In this document: positions 8,391-18,122 of the stretch, one piece after another | Numbering within the stretch: position 1 is the stretch's first letter | Layout: each line of letters starts with the position of its first letter | Assembly (NCBI GenBank): GCA_934617065.1 | Contig: CAKTTY010000001.1 | Coordinates: 1-64,000 of the forward strand | Length of the DNA: 64,000 nt | Direction: 5' to 3' | DNA from: an uncultured Eggerthellaceae bacterium | GTDB taxonomy: Bacteria; Actinomycetota; Coriobacteriia; Coriobacteriales; Eggerthellaceae | Notes under the pieces: model-generated | Told to the model about the DNA's origin: nothing | What the model saw: the letters and a program-made list of their open reading frames with translations, nothing else | Databases searched by the model: none | Made by a program: the position numbers and the translations under genes

Positions 8391-9350
8391 ATGAGCAATT
8401 CACTTAACGGAAGGAAGGTTGCAGTTATCGGCTGCGGCTTTGTGGGATCCACCACCGCATATAGCTTGATGCAGAGCAAGCTTTTCACCGACATGGTTCT
8501 TATCGATGTAGACACCAACCGAGCCGAAGGCGAAGCGCTCGACATCAGTCACGGCATTTCTTACTACAGTCCCATGAACATCTACGCTGGCACCTATGAA
8601 GATCTCTCCGATGCCTCCATCGTTATCATCACCGCGGGCGCCAACCAAAAACCAGGCGAAACGCGTCTCGACCTGGTTCAGAAGAACGTCGCAATCTTCA
8701 AGACCATCGTTCCCCGCATTATGGAACAGGGTTTTGATGGCATTTTCTTGGTGGTTTCGAACCCGGTTGATATCCTCACGCAAGTAGTAATGGAGCTTTC
8801 GGGCCTTCCCCGCGAGCGTGTGATGGGCTCAGGCACCGTACTCGATAGCGCACGCCTCAAATACACGCTGGGGCACATGCTCGACGTTGATCCACGCCAT
8901 GTCCACGCTCGTATCATTGGCGAGCATGGAGACAGTGAGCTGGCGGTTTGGAGCGCGGCAAACGTTTCCGGAATCGCCATCAACGACTTCTTCCGCTTGC
9001 GCGGCATCGAAAACGCCACCGAGATTCGCGCATCCGTCGAAGAAAGCGTGCGCAACAGCGCCTATGAGATCATCAAAAAGAAGCGCGCCACATATTTCGG
9101 CATCGCCCCTTCCGTAACCCGCATCTGTGAAGCAATCGTGCGTGATCAGAAGTCAATCATGACGGTCTCGAATTACCGTGCTGACGTCCAGGGCGTTCCC
9201 GATGTTGTCATGAGCCTGCCTGCTATCGTCGGCAGCAAGGGCGTTGAGTTCCCTATCCCCCTGCAACTAAGCATCGACGAAGCCGAACTGCTTCATTCTT
9301 CTGCGCAAACCTTGAAAAACACCTTGAACCAGATCGATTTTTCTCTGTAG
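8391..9350 (+). CDS. ldh: L-lactate dehydrogenase
   Basis: A 319-residue NAD-dependent L-lactate dehydrogenase that reduces pyruvate to lactate to regenerate NAD. The N-terminal Rossmann loop is AVIGCGFVGSTTAYSLM. The substrate-specificity loop GANQKPGETRLDLVQ carries Gln rather than the Arg of malate dehydrogenases. The catalytic His179 is in GEHGDSE. The ATG at 8391 follows AGAGAGAGG, so it is preferred over an in-frame TTG at 8361 that lacks a ribosome site. Confidence 0.93.
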   Translation: MSNSLNGRKVAVIGCGFVGSTTAYSLMQSKLFTDMVLIDVDTNRAEGEALDISHGISYYSPMNIYAGTYEDLSDASIVIITAGANQKPGETRLDLVQKNVAIFKTIVPRIMEQGFDGIFLVVSNPVDILTQVVMELSGLPRERVMGSGTVLDSARLKYTLGHMLDVDPRHVHARIIGEHGDSELAVWSAANVSGIAINDFFRLRGIENATEIRASVEESVRNSAYEIIKKKRATYFGIAPSVTRICEAIVRDQKSIMTVSNYRADVQGVPDVVMSLPAIVGSKGVEFPIPLQLSIDEAELLHSSAQTLKNTLNQIDFSL

Positions 9351-9372
9351 GTATTGAGCCATAAGCAAAACG

Positions 9373-9455
9373 ATGCCCGCACCTGCAGCCTGTACCGCCT
9401 CCCGTTTCTTTATGCTCAAGTCTTGGGATGCAGCTTACTGTGCGGGTGCGGGCAT
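9373..9455. terminator. long-loop inverted repeat after ldh
   Basis: ATGCCCGCACC at 9373-9383 is complementary to GGTGCGGGCAT at 9445-9455, followed by TGTTATA. The 61-nt loop is large for an intrinsic terminator, but its position between the convergent ldh and glycosyltransferase genes fits a 3'-end structure for both. Confidence 0.45.
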
Positions 9456-9554
9456 TGTTATACCTACGCATAAGATGCTTTTGTTTGCTAGTTCAATGTT
9501 CAGGGACGCGTCACTGTCACCATGCGAGCCTTAGTGCATCTACGCACACGATGC

Positions 9555-11246
9555 TCAGTTGCTGCTTTTCACCATGGTGGCTACCGTGAACCAGGTACGT
9601 TCGTAAGGGCGATAGAACGTCTTCATATCCGTCACTTCAACGTCGTCCCTCGCCTCCAAATCGTGGACATCAACAGGGACCCCCTCTACCTGAGTTTGCC
9701 CTAGCACGATAAAGGTACCTTGATAGCCGTCGAGCGCGGCGTCCCACGATTTCACGCTGGTAAGCGTCGGAAAATACGACTGGTATGCATGGGCCCAATT
9801 TCCCGGCTGCCATGCTAAAAACGTTTGCTTGATGTTCTCGCATTCCACCGCTGTAACCCCTTCAACCCCGATGTCCGAAGAGAGCACCAGCGGACGGTCG
9901 TTGGACTTTGCCGTTTCCTCCAAATAGTCAAGCGGCTCTTCGTTTTTGCTGCTGTACGCATCTTGGACGAAGAGCACCTGGTTGACGATCGACACGCCAA
10001 GAAAGGCGGCAAGCAATCCGCATATGCATATTTTGCAATTTATACGCGAAAGCCAAATAGAGACCGCAAAGAGCAAGGGACCTATGGTTACGCAAAGATA
10101 GCGATAGTAGACAATCAGCGAATCCATAATCATAGAAGCCATAAGGGCGGCAGCAAATACGCTTGCATATAGCCCAACGCCCCATACGGCAGGCAGAGTA
10201 AAGGGGGCAAACACCCGTTTTGCCAGGAAAGCGGAATCTTTGAAGTCTGCGTTTTGTTGTTTGGAACGCCTTAGCCAATTCGCCAGGCCATAGAGTGCCG
10301 ACACGGCAGCCACCACTGCGCAAACCGCAAGAATTACCACGTACCCAAATCCATAGGTATCGGCAAATATCACATAGCTCGTGTAAACCGGGTAGAACAA
10401 CCATTCCACTATTGTGCGGGGAAACGAAACATTCGCCCAATACGATCCAGACACTACTCCAGCCTGGCTTTTGAAAACCATAAGCCAAGGAGCATAAAGA
10501 ACCACTTGGGTTACCGCCCCTGCTATAAATATAGGCAATGCCTTTTTAGCACGCACAATAATGAAAATCAGCAAGTATAGGTTGATGAACAACGCTGCAA
10601 GTACACCGTAATAATGCAAGTAGGCGCTCGCAAGGCTCGATAGAAATAAAACAAGCCACCACCTACATGGCACACCGCACCATTCATGACAGCTGCCCCC
10701 ATCGTAGGCCGAAGTCATCCACCATTTTTGATTCTCTTTGATAGATCCATCTCCCGCCCTAGGGTTTTTGCTGCGCAGGGTGCATGCAATGCGCCACGCA
10801 TACAGAGCGCATAGCATCGCAGAAAAGATTGCCCAAGAGTACATGCGAATCTCGACCGATATATAAGCAAGGTAAGGCGTGAACAAGGAGAAGAAGCTAA
10901 ACAGCACACCGGCCTTCCAGCCGAAGTCATGCCGTATCACAGCGAAACCCAGTATTGCCAAAGAAAAGATTCCCGCTACCGTAAACAGGCGGTATACAAG
11001 GAGATTTTGTCCAAATAGAGACTCGAGAACATGGAGAGCCCAGTAAAACAGAACAGGATGAACGTCCCCTGACCCAATGTCCCAGATCTCAGCAAAAGAA
11101 TTGTTTGCTATAGAAACCGAATAACTTTCATCGAACCACACGTTTCCATGAAAAGCCCCTGTTAGCAGAAATGCAAGACCAACCACCAACAGCGCCACGT
11201 GAAACCGCTTCGATTCAAGGTATTCCGCCAAATGAGATTGCGCCAC
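9555..11246 (-). CDS. GT39-type (PMT/ArnT-like) membrane glycosyltransferase
   Basis: A 563-residue integral membrane protein with roughly ten or more hydrophobic helices and a soluble C-terminal part. The first extracytoplasmic loop has WFDESYSVS followed by DVHPVLFYW, matching the acidic catalytic motif and histidine of GT-C enzymes that use polyprenyl-phosphate sugars. A hydrophilic, Trp/Cys-rich insert (about residues 155-195) interrupts the middle. It likely glycosylates a surface protein or lipid. It stands alone, convergent with ldh and divergent from the deacetylase gene. Confidence 0.75.
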   Translation of the reverse strand: MAQSHLAEYLESKRFHVALLVVGLAFLLTGAFHGNVWFDESYSVSIANNSFAEIWDIGSGDVHPVLFYWALHVLESLFGQNLLVYRLFTVAGIFSLAILGFAVIRHDFGWKAGVLFSFFSLFTPYLAYISVEIRMYSWAIFSAMLCALYAWRIACTLRSKNPRAGDGSIKENQKWWMTSAYDGGSCHEWCGVPCRWWLVLFLSSLASAYLHYYGVLAALFINLYLLIFIIVRAKKALPIFIAGAVTQVVLYAPWLMVFKSQAGVVSGSYWANVSFPRTIVEWLFYPVYTSYVIFADTYGFGYVVILAVCAVVAAVSALYGLANWLRRSKQQNADFKDSAFLAKRVFAPFTLPAVWGVGLYASVFAAALMASMIMDSLIVYYRYLCVTIGPLLFAVSIWLSRINCKICICGLLAAFLGVSIVNQVLFVQDAYSSKNEEPLDYLEETAKSNDRPLVLSSDIGVEGVTAVECENIKQTFLAWQPGNWAHAYQSYFPTLTSVKSWDAALDGYQGTFIVLGQTQVEGVPVDVHDLEARDDVEVTDMKTFYRPYERTWFTVATMVKSSN

Positions 11247-11514
11247 AGTTTCACCGTCGCTTCTTTTTATTGCTCAATAACAAACCAATAGTCAGATCCG
11301 ACTCAGGCACACGCACCAAGCTCTCCATCATGGAACGCGCTGGCTGAGATCTCTTTTTAAACAATCGCAAAGGTACTCCCAATCAAACAACAATTTTCCG
11401 CCCTTGATTATTGTTTTTCTTATCGTTAAATTACAGCCACATTTCTATCATGAGCTTCTAAAACCACGCTCTTGCACGTCTGCCATAATGAGGTAGCTAG
11501 AGAAAGGCTCACGG

Positions 11515-12465
11515 ATGAAGATTGAACAATGCACTACTTTTATTCACGCAGATGATTTCGGAATAACACCTGGTCAAGCTAAAGACATTCTGTCTCTCAG
11601 CTCTTCTTGCGGTGGAGACGGAGCACTCAACAGCGTCAGTATTTTTGCCAATTCTCCCGCTTTTCACGAAGCTGCTAGCCTCGCTCAACCGTATGCCAAC
11701 CGTGGCGTTCTGCGAGTATGTCTCCATCTGAATCTCGTAGAAGGACCATCAATTACAGATCCGAAGCGTATACCTCTTCTCGTAAACGAAAGAGGCATGT
11801 TTGATAACGATTTTGTTGGATTGCTCAAGCTGGGTATCACCAACAAAGGCGAGGCATTCAACCAGCTAGTTATCGAATGCCGTAGTCAGATACAACGTTT
11901 TCTATTAGCGTTCCCTGATCAGCAGCTATCGTTTCAATTGGATAGCCACCAGCATGTGCATGCCGTCCCTATCGTCTACAAAGCACTCGCACAAGCTCTA
12001 GCTGAGGAAAACTGCCTGGTTAGAAGGCTGCGCGAACCTATTGATCCGCTTTCCCTTTATCGAACCTACGGCGAAGGCGGCGCAAAGGAATCAGACAGTG
12101 TGTCCATGCCTCAAACGCATAATGCGCCGACGCGCATTCCGATGGTCAATCGCGCAAAAATCTTCTTGATATCTGCCCTTTGGCGCAAATGCCCAGTCGA
12201 CGAGATTCCATGGGCTCCCAACAGACCCGCTTCAGCACCTTTGTTTTCAGGGGTTGCTCTTTCTGGGCACATGGATGAATTCAACAAACCACTTCTTGCT
12301 TCTTTCCAACATGAAGCAACTCGTCAAACCAGAGATGTTGAAATCCTATTTCACCCTATCTCGGTACCGATCGAAGAGTGTCTTGACCCTCTGAACAAAC
12401 CATTCGCTGAAGCATGCGCTTCAGCATCAAGGAACCGCGAAGCAGAGCTGATCAAGAAGCTATAA
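11515..12465 (+). CDS. ChbG/YdjC-family carbohydrate deacetylase
   Basis: A 316-residue protein of the YdjC/ChbG family, metal-dependent deacetylases acting on N-acetylated sugars. Metal-binding motifs are HADDFG (residues 11-16), HLNL near 84 and DSHQHVH at 143-149. The start at 11515 follows GAGAAAGGCTC. Divergence from the neighbouring membrane glycosyltransferase suggests a shared role in surface-glycan synthesis, since relatives such as HpnK and lipid-linked-sugar deacetylases act in such pathways. The substrate cannot be read from the sequence. Confidence 0.82.
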   Translation: MKIEQCTTFIHADDFGITPGQAKDILSLSSSCGGDGALNSVSIFANSPAFHEAASLAQPYANRGVLRVCLHLNLVEGPSITDPKRIPLLVNERGMFDNDFVGLLKLGITNKGEAFNQLVIECRSQIQRFLLAFPDQQLSFQLDSHQHVHAVPIVYKALAQALAEENCLVRRLREPIDPLSLYRTYGEGGAKESDSVSMPQTHNAPTRIPMVNRAKIFLISALWRKCPVDEIPWAPNRPASAPLFSGVALSGHMDEFNKPLLASFQHEATRQTRDVEILFHPISVPIEECLDPLNKPFAEACASASRNREAELIKKL

Positions 12466-12521
12466 GCATTTCGCTGGATTCCCTTGCCCATAAACATCGG
12501 CTCCATCCATTGCCCTCGTCA

Positions 12522-12537
12522 TGTTTCACGTGAAACA
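12522..12537. other. parS site (perfect)
   Basis: TGTTTCACGTGAAACA, identical to the ParB-binding consensus, in the intergenic space after the deacetylase gene. It is the leftmost site in the window, about 22 kb from the putative unwinding site. Confidence 0.9.
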
Positions 12538-12589
12538 ACGTTTAACGCTGACGCGTCAGTGCTCGTTTTCCGCCAGATACAACAGGATA

Positions 12590-12625
12590 AAAGAAAGGCC
12601 CAAGGTTTTCCTTGGGCCTTTCTTT
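12590..12625. terminator. bidirectional terminator
   Basis: A 16-bp perfect stem, AAAGAAAGGCCCAAGG with its complement around a TTTT loop, between the convergent deacetylase and M28-like genes. A/T-rich ends on both strands allow it to work in both directions. Confidence 0.85.
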
Positions 12626-12641
12626 GCAAAAACACTTTTGT

Positions 12642-15600
12642 TTAGATGCTCTTCAAAATAGCCATTACGAAATTTGAAGCATCCTCAAGAGCTTGAGGAT
12701 CGACGTTCTCGATAATATCGTTGTCTGCAGAATAGAGCGCAGTGTTTCCATCTGCCATACCGGCAATCGTCATCGCCTGAACGCCATGAGCCATTGCAAC
12801 TGATGCGGGTGTTTCACGTGAAACAATGCGATCGGTATGGTATCCAACCCCCGAACGTTCGCTTGCCTGACGAAGAACACGCTTCAAACGGGAGGAGACC
12901 TTATAAGGCTTATAAGCACCTTCCTGCTCAATGCAAGAAAGCGCACCAGCACCAAGAGCCTCAAGGTTGATAATGATCGCACCCTTCATCTCGTCGGCGT
13001 GCTCCTCTAGGAACGCATTAATGCCCGAATGGGAATATTGCTCTGCACCAAGGCCGACAAACCAAACTTCCGTATCGATGTCGGGATGACGGAAATCCTG
13101 AAGCTTCTTAAGTTCTCGGTTGATCTGCTCAGCGGTGTCAGCATCACCATCGATGCGCAATGCGGGGCTAGCGTCAACAATGCCTTCGTCATCGTAGGCC
13201 GCTGCTTCATCATAGTAGGTGTCTTCCATCTGAGCATCTTCGCCCTTGCGAAGACGGTTCAAAGAGAATGCGCCACCGTTCCATCCTCGGCGATCATCGG
13301 ATTCGCGATAGTCAACGTCTACAAACCCATCCTCTTCCTCGCGGAAGCTTGACCAATCTCCACGAGCCTTGCCTACGCTGCGGGCATTGTAGTCTTCATC
13401 GACATCTACCCACTCGTTTACGGAAACTTCTTCTTCCTTGCGCTTCTTGCCCTTGCGGAATCGGCTGAAAAGGCGTCCGGCACGGGATTTAGGCATATCA
13501 ACATACCCAGGACCTGCAAAAGCACCTGTTTCGGTGTATTCCTCATCGTAAGCGGAATCGTCCGCATCATCGATATAGCGCTCTTCGGGGGCCACGTCAG
13601 AAACCAATTCATCCCCTACCGGCGCAAATGAGCCCGTACCGCCTACGGTCGAGAAAGAACCAGTCGCAGACACTGCCGACTGCACACCCGTGTCAAACGA
13701 AGGAAGGTTGAGGCTTCGCGCTGCAGGCGCCGTGCTAAATGCACCAGTATTCCCGTCAATGCGAGGAAGCATGTTGGAAAGCAACGATTTACTACCCGCA
13801 GAAGTGTCTTCGTTAACTTCTGCCATGGGAGCGCGCTGGCGAAGATTTTCACCCGAAGCGCTGCGGGCTGGGGTTACATCCGGCAATACGATGACCTGAC
13901 GAGAATGATCGGCCTGCTCAACAGCGGGAGAAACAGGAGAAACCATTTCTTCCATTCCCACAATCGGAGATGCTACCGCAGGCTGAGGCGCAGTTCTTTC
14001 AAGTGGCTCTTCTGCGTACCTTTCACCCTGCATCTCGTCCGAATAGTCATAGGAATAGGATTTCATTTCCTCCTGCACACGAGCGGCAGGGATGCGAGCG
14101 GTTGATTCACTGTCTCCGTCATGGAAAGAATCCACGTTGGCCACGCTGTCATCGATGCGACGAATCGGCTCCTCTTCGTCGTCAAACTCTTCGTTGTCCA
14201 TAAACTGGGAGACATCTATTGGAGAAATTGAAGTGGTTACACTCGGAGATACCGCCTGTTCAGGCTGATCATCAACGTACACTTCTTCGTTTTCAGATAC
14301 AGCGGGCTCTTCATAGTATTCCTCGGTGTAGGACTGATCGTCCATATATTCTTCAGCGGGATATTCCTCTTCAACCGATTGTTTACGCGACGAAATCGAC
14401 TTCAGACGAGAAGCAAAAGAATGCTGCATCTGAGATGCTTTTTCGGAACCAGAGTGAACGGCATTATTGAAGAAATCGCCAAGCGAACTGCCATGACGCG
14501 AGTAGACACTCTTCTTGGAGCCCGCAGCAGGGCGAGACGCTTCCTCGTTAGAGGAATAAGCATCGGTAATGTTCGTGTGCTCATCGACGGGATCCATAGG
14601 CGAAGTTGCCGAATCAAGCTCTTCTTCGATTTCCTCAACTTCGTTGTTCCTGGGAACAGAGCGATGAAGCCTCTGGGAATGACGTACTGAAGGACGAGGA
14701 GAGGGCTTGCTTTGCTCATGATAATCGGAATGCTCGTAACCCTGAACAAGCTCTTCAGCCATTTGCTGTTCGGTCTCGACAACAGGCTCAGGCTCTACAG
14801 GGGCTTTCCCTGCGAGCTGGTCTACCTCTTCAATTGCAGCCTCGTAAAGCGTCTCGTGCGACACAGGGGCAGGATCATCGTTTGCGGCGGGCTCATGTTC
14901 AGCCGCCTCGATAGAAACAGACTGAACTTCAGCAGCAACGGCAGGCTCGGGATCGCGGTCGAGCCATGGCGCAGGCGACGCAATGGGCTTCGGCGCAGGC
15001 TTGCGCTCGACGGGTGCTGCTGCAGTATTGTTCAGGTGCCATTCTTGTTCAGCTGCTAAATCCTCCGCCGATAAGGAGGCAGGCTGACTATCAGCAACGG
15101 GTTCAGCGAAATGAGCCGAGCTCCCCTCACGATCAACATGGGGCGCAGAGAACGACTCGATCTCATCCTGCAACGCGCGAACCTTTGAAGACAATTCAGA
15201 CTGAGCCGTCTCGGGCTCAGAGACGGGAATGGCAACAGGAGATCCGTAGGGATTAGAAGCATGATGCTCCATCATGCGCGCAGCAACGGTATCCGCATAG
15301 CGAGAGCGGTTTACCTTCGGGGTTTTTCCTGCGTCGGGCTTATTTGCACGTGCCTTCTCTTGAGCAATCTTTGCCCAAGAAGGAGTATCGCTCGTTTGAA
15401 CGCGGGCTACAGGCTCTGGGGTAGCGGAGAGAGTGGCCTCTTTAGCAGCAGCAGCTGCTGCTGCAGCTGCCGCCTCGGCCGCCTGCTTCTTCTCAATCTG
15501 CTGCTTGGGAATAATGACCTCGTCTTTTTCCCCGGAATCGGACTCTTTTTTAGTCTCTTCGTCAAGGGTAGAGGAAACCATGGTGCGCGCCAGAGGACTC

Positions 15601-16646
15601 GGCGCTGGCTCAGGTCGCTTCCCAACCTCAAAACGTACGCTAGAAATTTCATCCTCGTCTTCAGCGATCAGGCCGCCGCCCTTAACCAGGCGAGAAGAAA
15701 TATCGGTTACGGGAACCTTGTCAGCAACGGGCTTTCCAGTCAAAGCCGCAATAGCAGCTTTCGCTGCAGCAAGAGATTCCTGCGGCGACATCTCTGCTTC
15801 ATATTCAAGAGATGCGCCTTCAGGCACAACGCCCGCAGCGCGTGCTGCCTCTTCGCCGTGTACGCGATTGCCCTCCTCAACGCTGCGTTCCAGGGCTTCT
15901 TCTTGGCTTACCAGGCCGTTTCCGACCTTACGTGCAACATCAAGCAAAACCGAAACGCCGGAAGCATTGTTATTTGCCGACTGGTTAAACGGAGCAACGA
16001 TATGAAGCACGAAGCGAACCAGGGGAACAGCAAACAGCACCGCGCAAATAACCAACAAGAAAGTAAGAATGGAAGACATCGCGCCCGTATCAGCTGCGAA
16101 CAGCGTGCAGCGAAGCAACAGAACGAAAGCCGATACCACCAAAGCGATGGCGCTTGCCTTTTGAAGAATAGGCAATGCTGCAGCGAAGGGGGGCTTTTCC
16201 TCCGTCAGAACCTTGCCGCTGTCATAATTGGCAACCAGGATCACCTTGCGGCGACGGGAATTGGCACCATTTGCCGGGGTGGGCTGATATTTGGCCACTA
16301 CGTTCTGGCTTGCACCCGTCCTAAGCAAACGCGAAAGAACTGGGCGTCCCGTAATCTCCATGCCATACAAAACCGCCGCGCCTACAGTGAGAAGCAACCA
16401 AAGTATGCCCAGTGATGGAACAACGATAGAAAGAACAGCGCCAAGCAAAGCAACACCGAAGCAAATAATGTTGGGCAGCTGGTCGTTGGTTACGCATTGG
16501 AAGTCTTCCACCACCGTTGCGAACCCCGCCTCTTTCTGCATCTGATCGGCTAGATAGAGCGCAGCTCTCTGTTCCTCCTCGGTACCCGCAGGATGCGGAC
16601 CTATCTCTTGTGTGAGATAGGCGATATCGTCGATTATTTCAGCCAT
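12642..16646 (-). CDS. giant membrane protein with degenerate, split M28-peptidase fold and ~900-residue disordered insert
   Basis: 1334 residues. Residues 1-245 resemble the N-terminal half of an M28 zinc aminopeptidase (IGPHPAGTEEE, then ANYDSG at 139-144 and NNNASGVSVLLDVAR at 235-249) but carry four hydrophobic helices near 57-75, 78-95, 164-182 and 192-218. Residues ~250-1180 are low-complexity, acidic, Ala/Glu/Ser/Pro-rich and probably disordered. Residues 1189-1334 resemble the C-terminal half (FVGLGAEQY, IINLEALG, and a closing helix). Metal ligands look lost: His to Asn in ANYD, bridging Asp to Asn in NNNASG, second Glu to Gln in GAEQ, Asp to Glu in NLEA, and the final His to Ser. 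Catalysis is therefore unlikely; a structural or scaffold role is my inference. The gene ends before a terminator and lies downstream of the coiled-coil gene. Confidence 0.75.
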   Translation of the reverse strand: MAEIIDDIAYLTQEIGPHPAGTEEEQRAALYLADQMQKEAGFATVVEDFQCVTNDQLPNIICFGVALLGAVLSIVVPSLGILWLLLTVGAAVLYGMEITGRPVLSRLLRTGASQNVVAKYQPTPANGANSRRRKVILVANYDSGKVLTEEKPPFAAALPILQKASAIALVVSAFVLLLRCTLFAADTGAMSSILTFLLVICAVLFAVPLVRFVLHIVAPFNQSANNNASGVSVLLDVARKVGNGLVSQEEALERSVEEGNRVHGEEAARAAGVVPEGASLEYEAEMSPQESLAAAKAAIAALTGKPVADKVPVTDISSRLVKGGGLIAEDEDEISSVRFEVGKRPEPAPSPLARTMVSSTLDEETKKESDSGEKDEVIIPKQQIEKKQAAEAAAAAAAAAAKEATLSATPEPVARVQTSDTPSWAKIAQEKARANKPDAGKTPKVNRSRYADTVAARMMEHHASNPYGSPVAIPVSEPETAQSELSSKVRALQDEIESFSAPHVDREGSSAHFAEPVADSQPASLSAEDLAAEQEWHLNNTAAAPVERKPAPKPIASPAPWLDRDPEPAVAAEVQSVSIEAAEHEPAANDDPAPVSHETLYEAAIEEVDQLAGKAPVEPEPVVETEQQMAEELVQGYEHSDYHEQSKPSPRPSVRHSQRLHRSVPRNNEVEEIEEELDSATSPMDPVDEHTNITDAYSSNEEASRPAAGSKKSVYSRHGSSLGDFFNNAVHSGSEKASQMQHSFASRLKSISSRKQSVEEEYPAEEYMDDQSYTEEYYEEPAVSENEEVYVDDQPEQAVSPSVTTSISPIDVSQFMDNEEFDDEEEPIRRIDDSVANVDSFHDGDSESTARIPAARVQEEMKSYSYDYSDEMQGERYAEEPLERTAPQPAVASPIVGMEEMVSPVSPAVEQADHSRQVIVLPDVTPARSASGENLRQRAPMAEVNEDTSAGSKSLLSNMLPRIDGNTGAFSTAPAARSLNLPSFDTGVQSAVSATGSFSTVGGTGSFAPVGDELVSDVAPEERYIDDADDSAYDEEYTETGAFAGPGYVDMPKSRAGRLFSRFRKGKKRKEEEVSVNEWVDVDEDYNARSVGKARGDWSSFREEEDGFVDVDYRESDDRRGWNGGAFSLNRLRKGEDAQMEDTYYDEAAAYDDEGIVDASPALRIDGDADTAEQINRELKKLQDFRHPDIDTEVWFVGLGAEQYSHSGINAFLEEHADEMKGAIIINLEALGAGALSCIEQEGAYKPYKVSSRLKRVLRQASERSGVGYHTDRIVSRETPASVAMAHGVQAMTIAGMADGNTALYSADNDIIENVDPQALEDASNFVMAILKSI
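12810..12825. other. parS site (perfect, inside CDS)
   Basis: TGTTTCACGTGAAACA lies within the M28-like gene, where the minus-strand frame reads it as Val-Ser-Arg-Glu-Thr. It is 288 bp from the previous site. Confidence 0.9.
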
Positions 16647-16810
16647 GGAGAGCCCCTTTTGTTTCCACGCTTATATAAGTAAGTAGCGATTGACATGGAT
16701 ATAGACTGTACAAGTATACGTCATTTGGCTCGTTTCGCCTTTATGTGAACCGTTTGTTCACCTTGTCTACCGCATTACGCGAAGAACTGCCTTTCTTTCT
16801 GCATAAAAAT

Positions 16811-16841
16811 ACCTCCCATCCACTCATCGGGGATGGGAGGT
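16811..16841 (-). terminator. terminator after the coiled-coil membrane protein gene
   Basis: ACCTCCCATCC at 16811-16821 pairs with GGATGGGAGGT at 16831-16841. On the minus strand the hairpin is followed by ATTTTTATG. It directly abuts a parS site. The gap 16647-16871 holds otherwise only the M28-like gene's upstream region. Confidence 0.75.
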
Positions 16842-16854
16842 TTCACGTGAAACA
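16839..16854. other. parS site (one mismatch)
   Basis: GGTTTCACGTGAAACA differs from the consensus only at the first base. It overlaps the end of the terminator hairpin and is intergenic. Confidence 0.85.
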
Positions 16855-16871
16855 TATCAGTTAGCCTGCTG

Positions 16872-18122
16872 CTAATTCTGTCCAAGATACTCTCTTAAAT
16901 AAGCGTCGTTCGAAGCAGCGTCCGAACGAAGGCTTTCATAACGAAAGACTAAATCCGCTGTTGCACTGGCATAAGCATCAACCACAGGCTGGCTAAATTG
17001 CTTCGGCAGCGCTTTTGCCATTTCCACAGCTTCCTGATCGGCCTTGTTGTAAGCATCGTTGTGAGACTCGGCAGTTGCCTTGTCCTGTATAAGAATCGCC
17101 GCGTTTGAGGCAAGTGCTTCATTGGTTGCATCCATTCGCTTTTCGACATAAGCCAACGAGGCATCATAATTCGCCGCAGGATAGAAGCCCTTCGCTTTCG
17201 CAATGCACTCTTTTGCCTCTGAGAATTGAGCCTGAGCAGAAGTGGTGAACTCAGTTGATTTTGCCACGTTATCCGCCGTGGTATCCGAAACAACGGTTGC
17301 CGCCTGTGTCAGAAGCGCATTCCCTTCTTGGATGCAACTCCACGCCTCGTTCATGGCATCAATACCTTGCTTTGCAGCAATATCTTCCTTCATGCGCTGA
17401 TCGGCGACATCGAGTAGCTCCTCGCGAACGGCAATAGCGTTTAGAGCTCGTTGAGCCGCCTCTTTGTCGCGTTGGGATCCATCGAGCTCCGATTCTGCCT
17501 TCTGGGCATACACGCGAGCGGACTCGAGTTGGTCTTTAGCGTCGGGAATGGCGGCACTTAATTCCTGTGCGCGAGAAACGGTATCGTCACCAAACGTATC
17601 CTGAAAATACTTATCAATAGCAACCGTGGTTTCATCACTTTGCTCAACAAGCCCGCAAGCCTCACGCAGCACACCGACACTGGTATTCAGTCGCTCGTAC
17701 TGCTGGTAGGCCCAATACCCTCCCACGCCAATCGCGCCTACGCAAACGACTGCCACGAGCGCAATGCTGAGACGGCGATACCATCTGCGACGTTGTTTCC
17801 TGCGGGCAATTTCCGCCTGGGAATCTGCACCTAAAAACGTTTTACGTTCAGAAGATTTGGGCTTCGCTTCGGCTGAATTTCGCTTAGTAGCTTTTTCTGA
17901 TGCTGCATTTTTTTCTTTGCTTCCTGTGGTTGAAGTACCCCTCCCGAAGCTTGGAAGACGCCACTTGGCGCCGCGCGAGGGCTCATCCTGCGCTGCAGCT
18001 TTCTGCTCGAGGACATTCAGGGAAAGCTCGTTGGGCTTTCCCTGCGAAAACTCTTTCAGATGAAGAACCTGGGTTTCCTTATGTCCGAGACCGCGACCGC
18101 TTCGCTTTTTTTTGCGGGCCAT
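16872..18122 (-). CDS. single-pass membrane protein with long coiled-coil extracytoplasmic domain
   Basis: A 416-residue protein I do not recognise. Residues 1-117 are basic and low-complexity, starting with a cluster of Lys/Arg. One hydrophobic helix follows (about 119-139, SIALVAVVCVGAIGVGGYWAY). The rest is helical, Ala/Glu/Gln/Lys-rich, with heptad-like patterns suggesting a coiled coil. The topology is probably N-in. The ATG at 18122 overlaps the dinG stop as TGATG; a GTG one codon earlier is possible. It is translationally coupled to dinG and 225 bp upstream of the M28-like gene. A role in envelope organisation is only an inference. Confidence 0.7.
   Translation of the reverse strand: MARKKKRSGRGLGHKETQVLHLKEFSQGKPNELSLNVLEQKAAAQDEPSRGAKWRLPSFGRGTSTTGSKEKNAASEKATKRNSAEAKPKSSERKTFLGADSQAEIARRKQRRRWYRRLSIALVAVVCVGAIGVGGYWAYQQYERLNTSVGVLREACGLVEQSDETTVAIDKYFQDTFGDDTVSRAQELSAAIPDAKDQLESARVYAQKAESELDGSQRDKEAAQRALNAIAVREELLDVADQRMKEDIAAKQGIDAMNEAWSCIQEGNALLTQAATVVSDTTADNVAKSTEFTTSAQAQFSEAKECIAKAKGFYPAANYDASLAYVEKRMDATNEALASNAAILIQDKATAESHNDAYNKADQEAVEMAKALPKQFSQPVVDAYASATADLVFRYESLRSDAASNDAYLREYLGQN

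Noticed and set aside
11193-11208. A CACGTGAAAC half-site in the glycosyltransferase gene
   Set aside because: The left half of the parS palindrome is missing, so binding by ParB is not expected.
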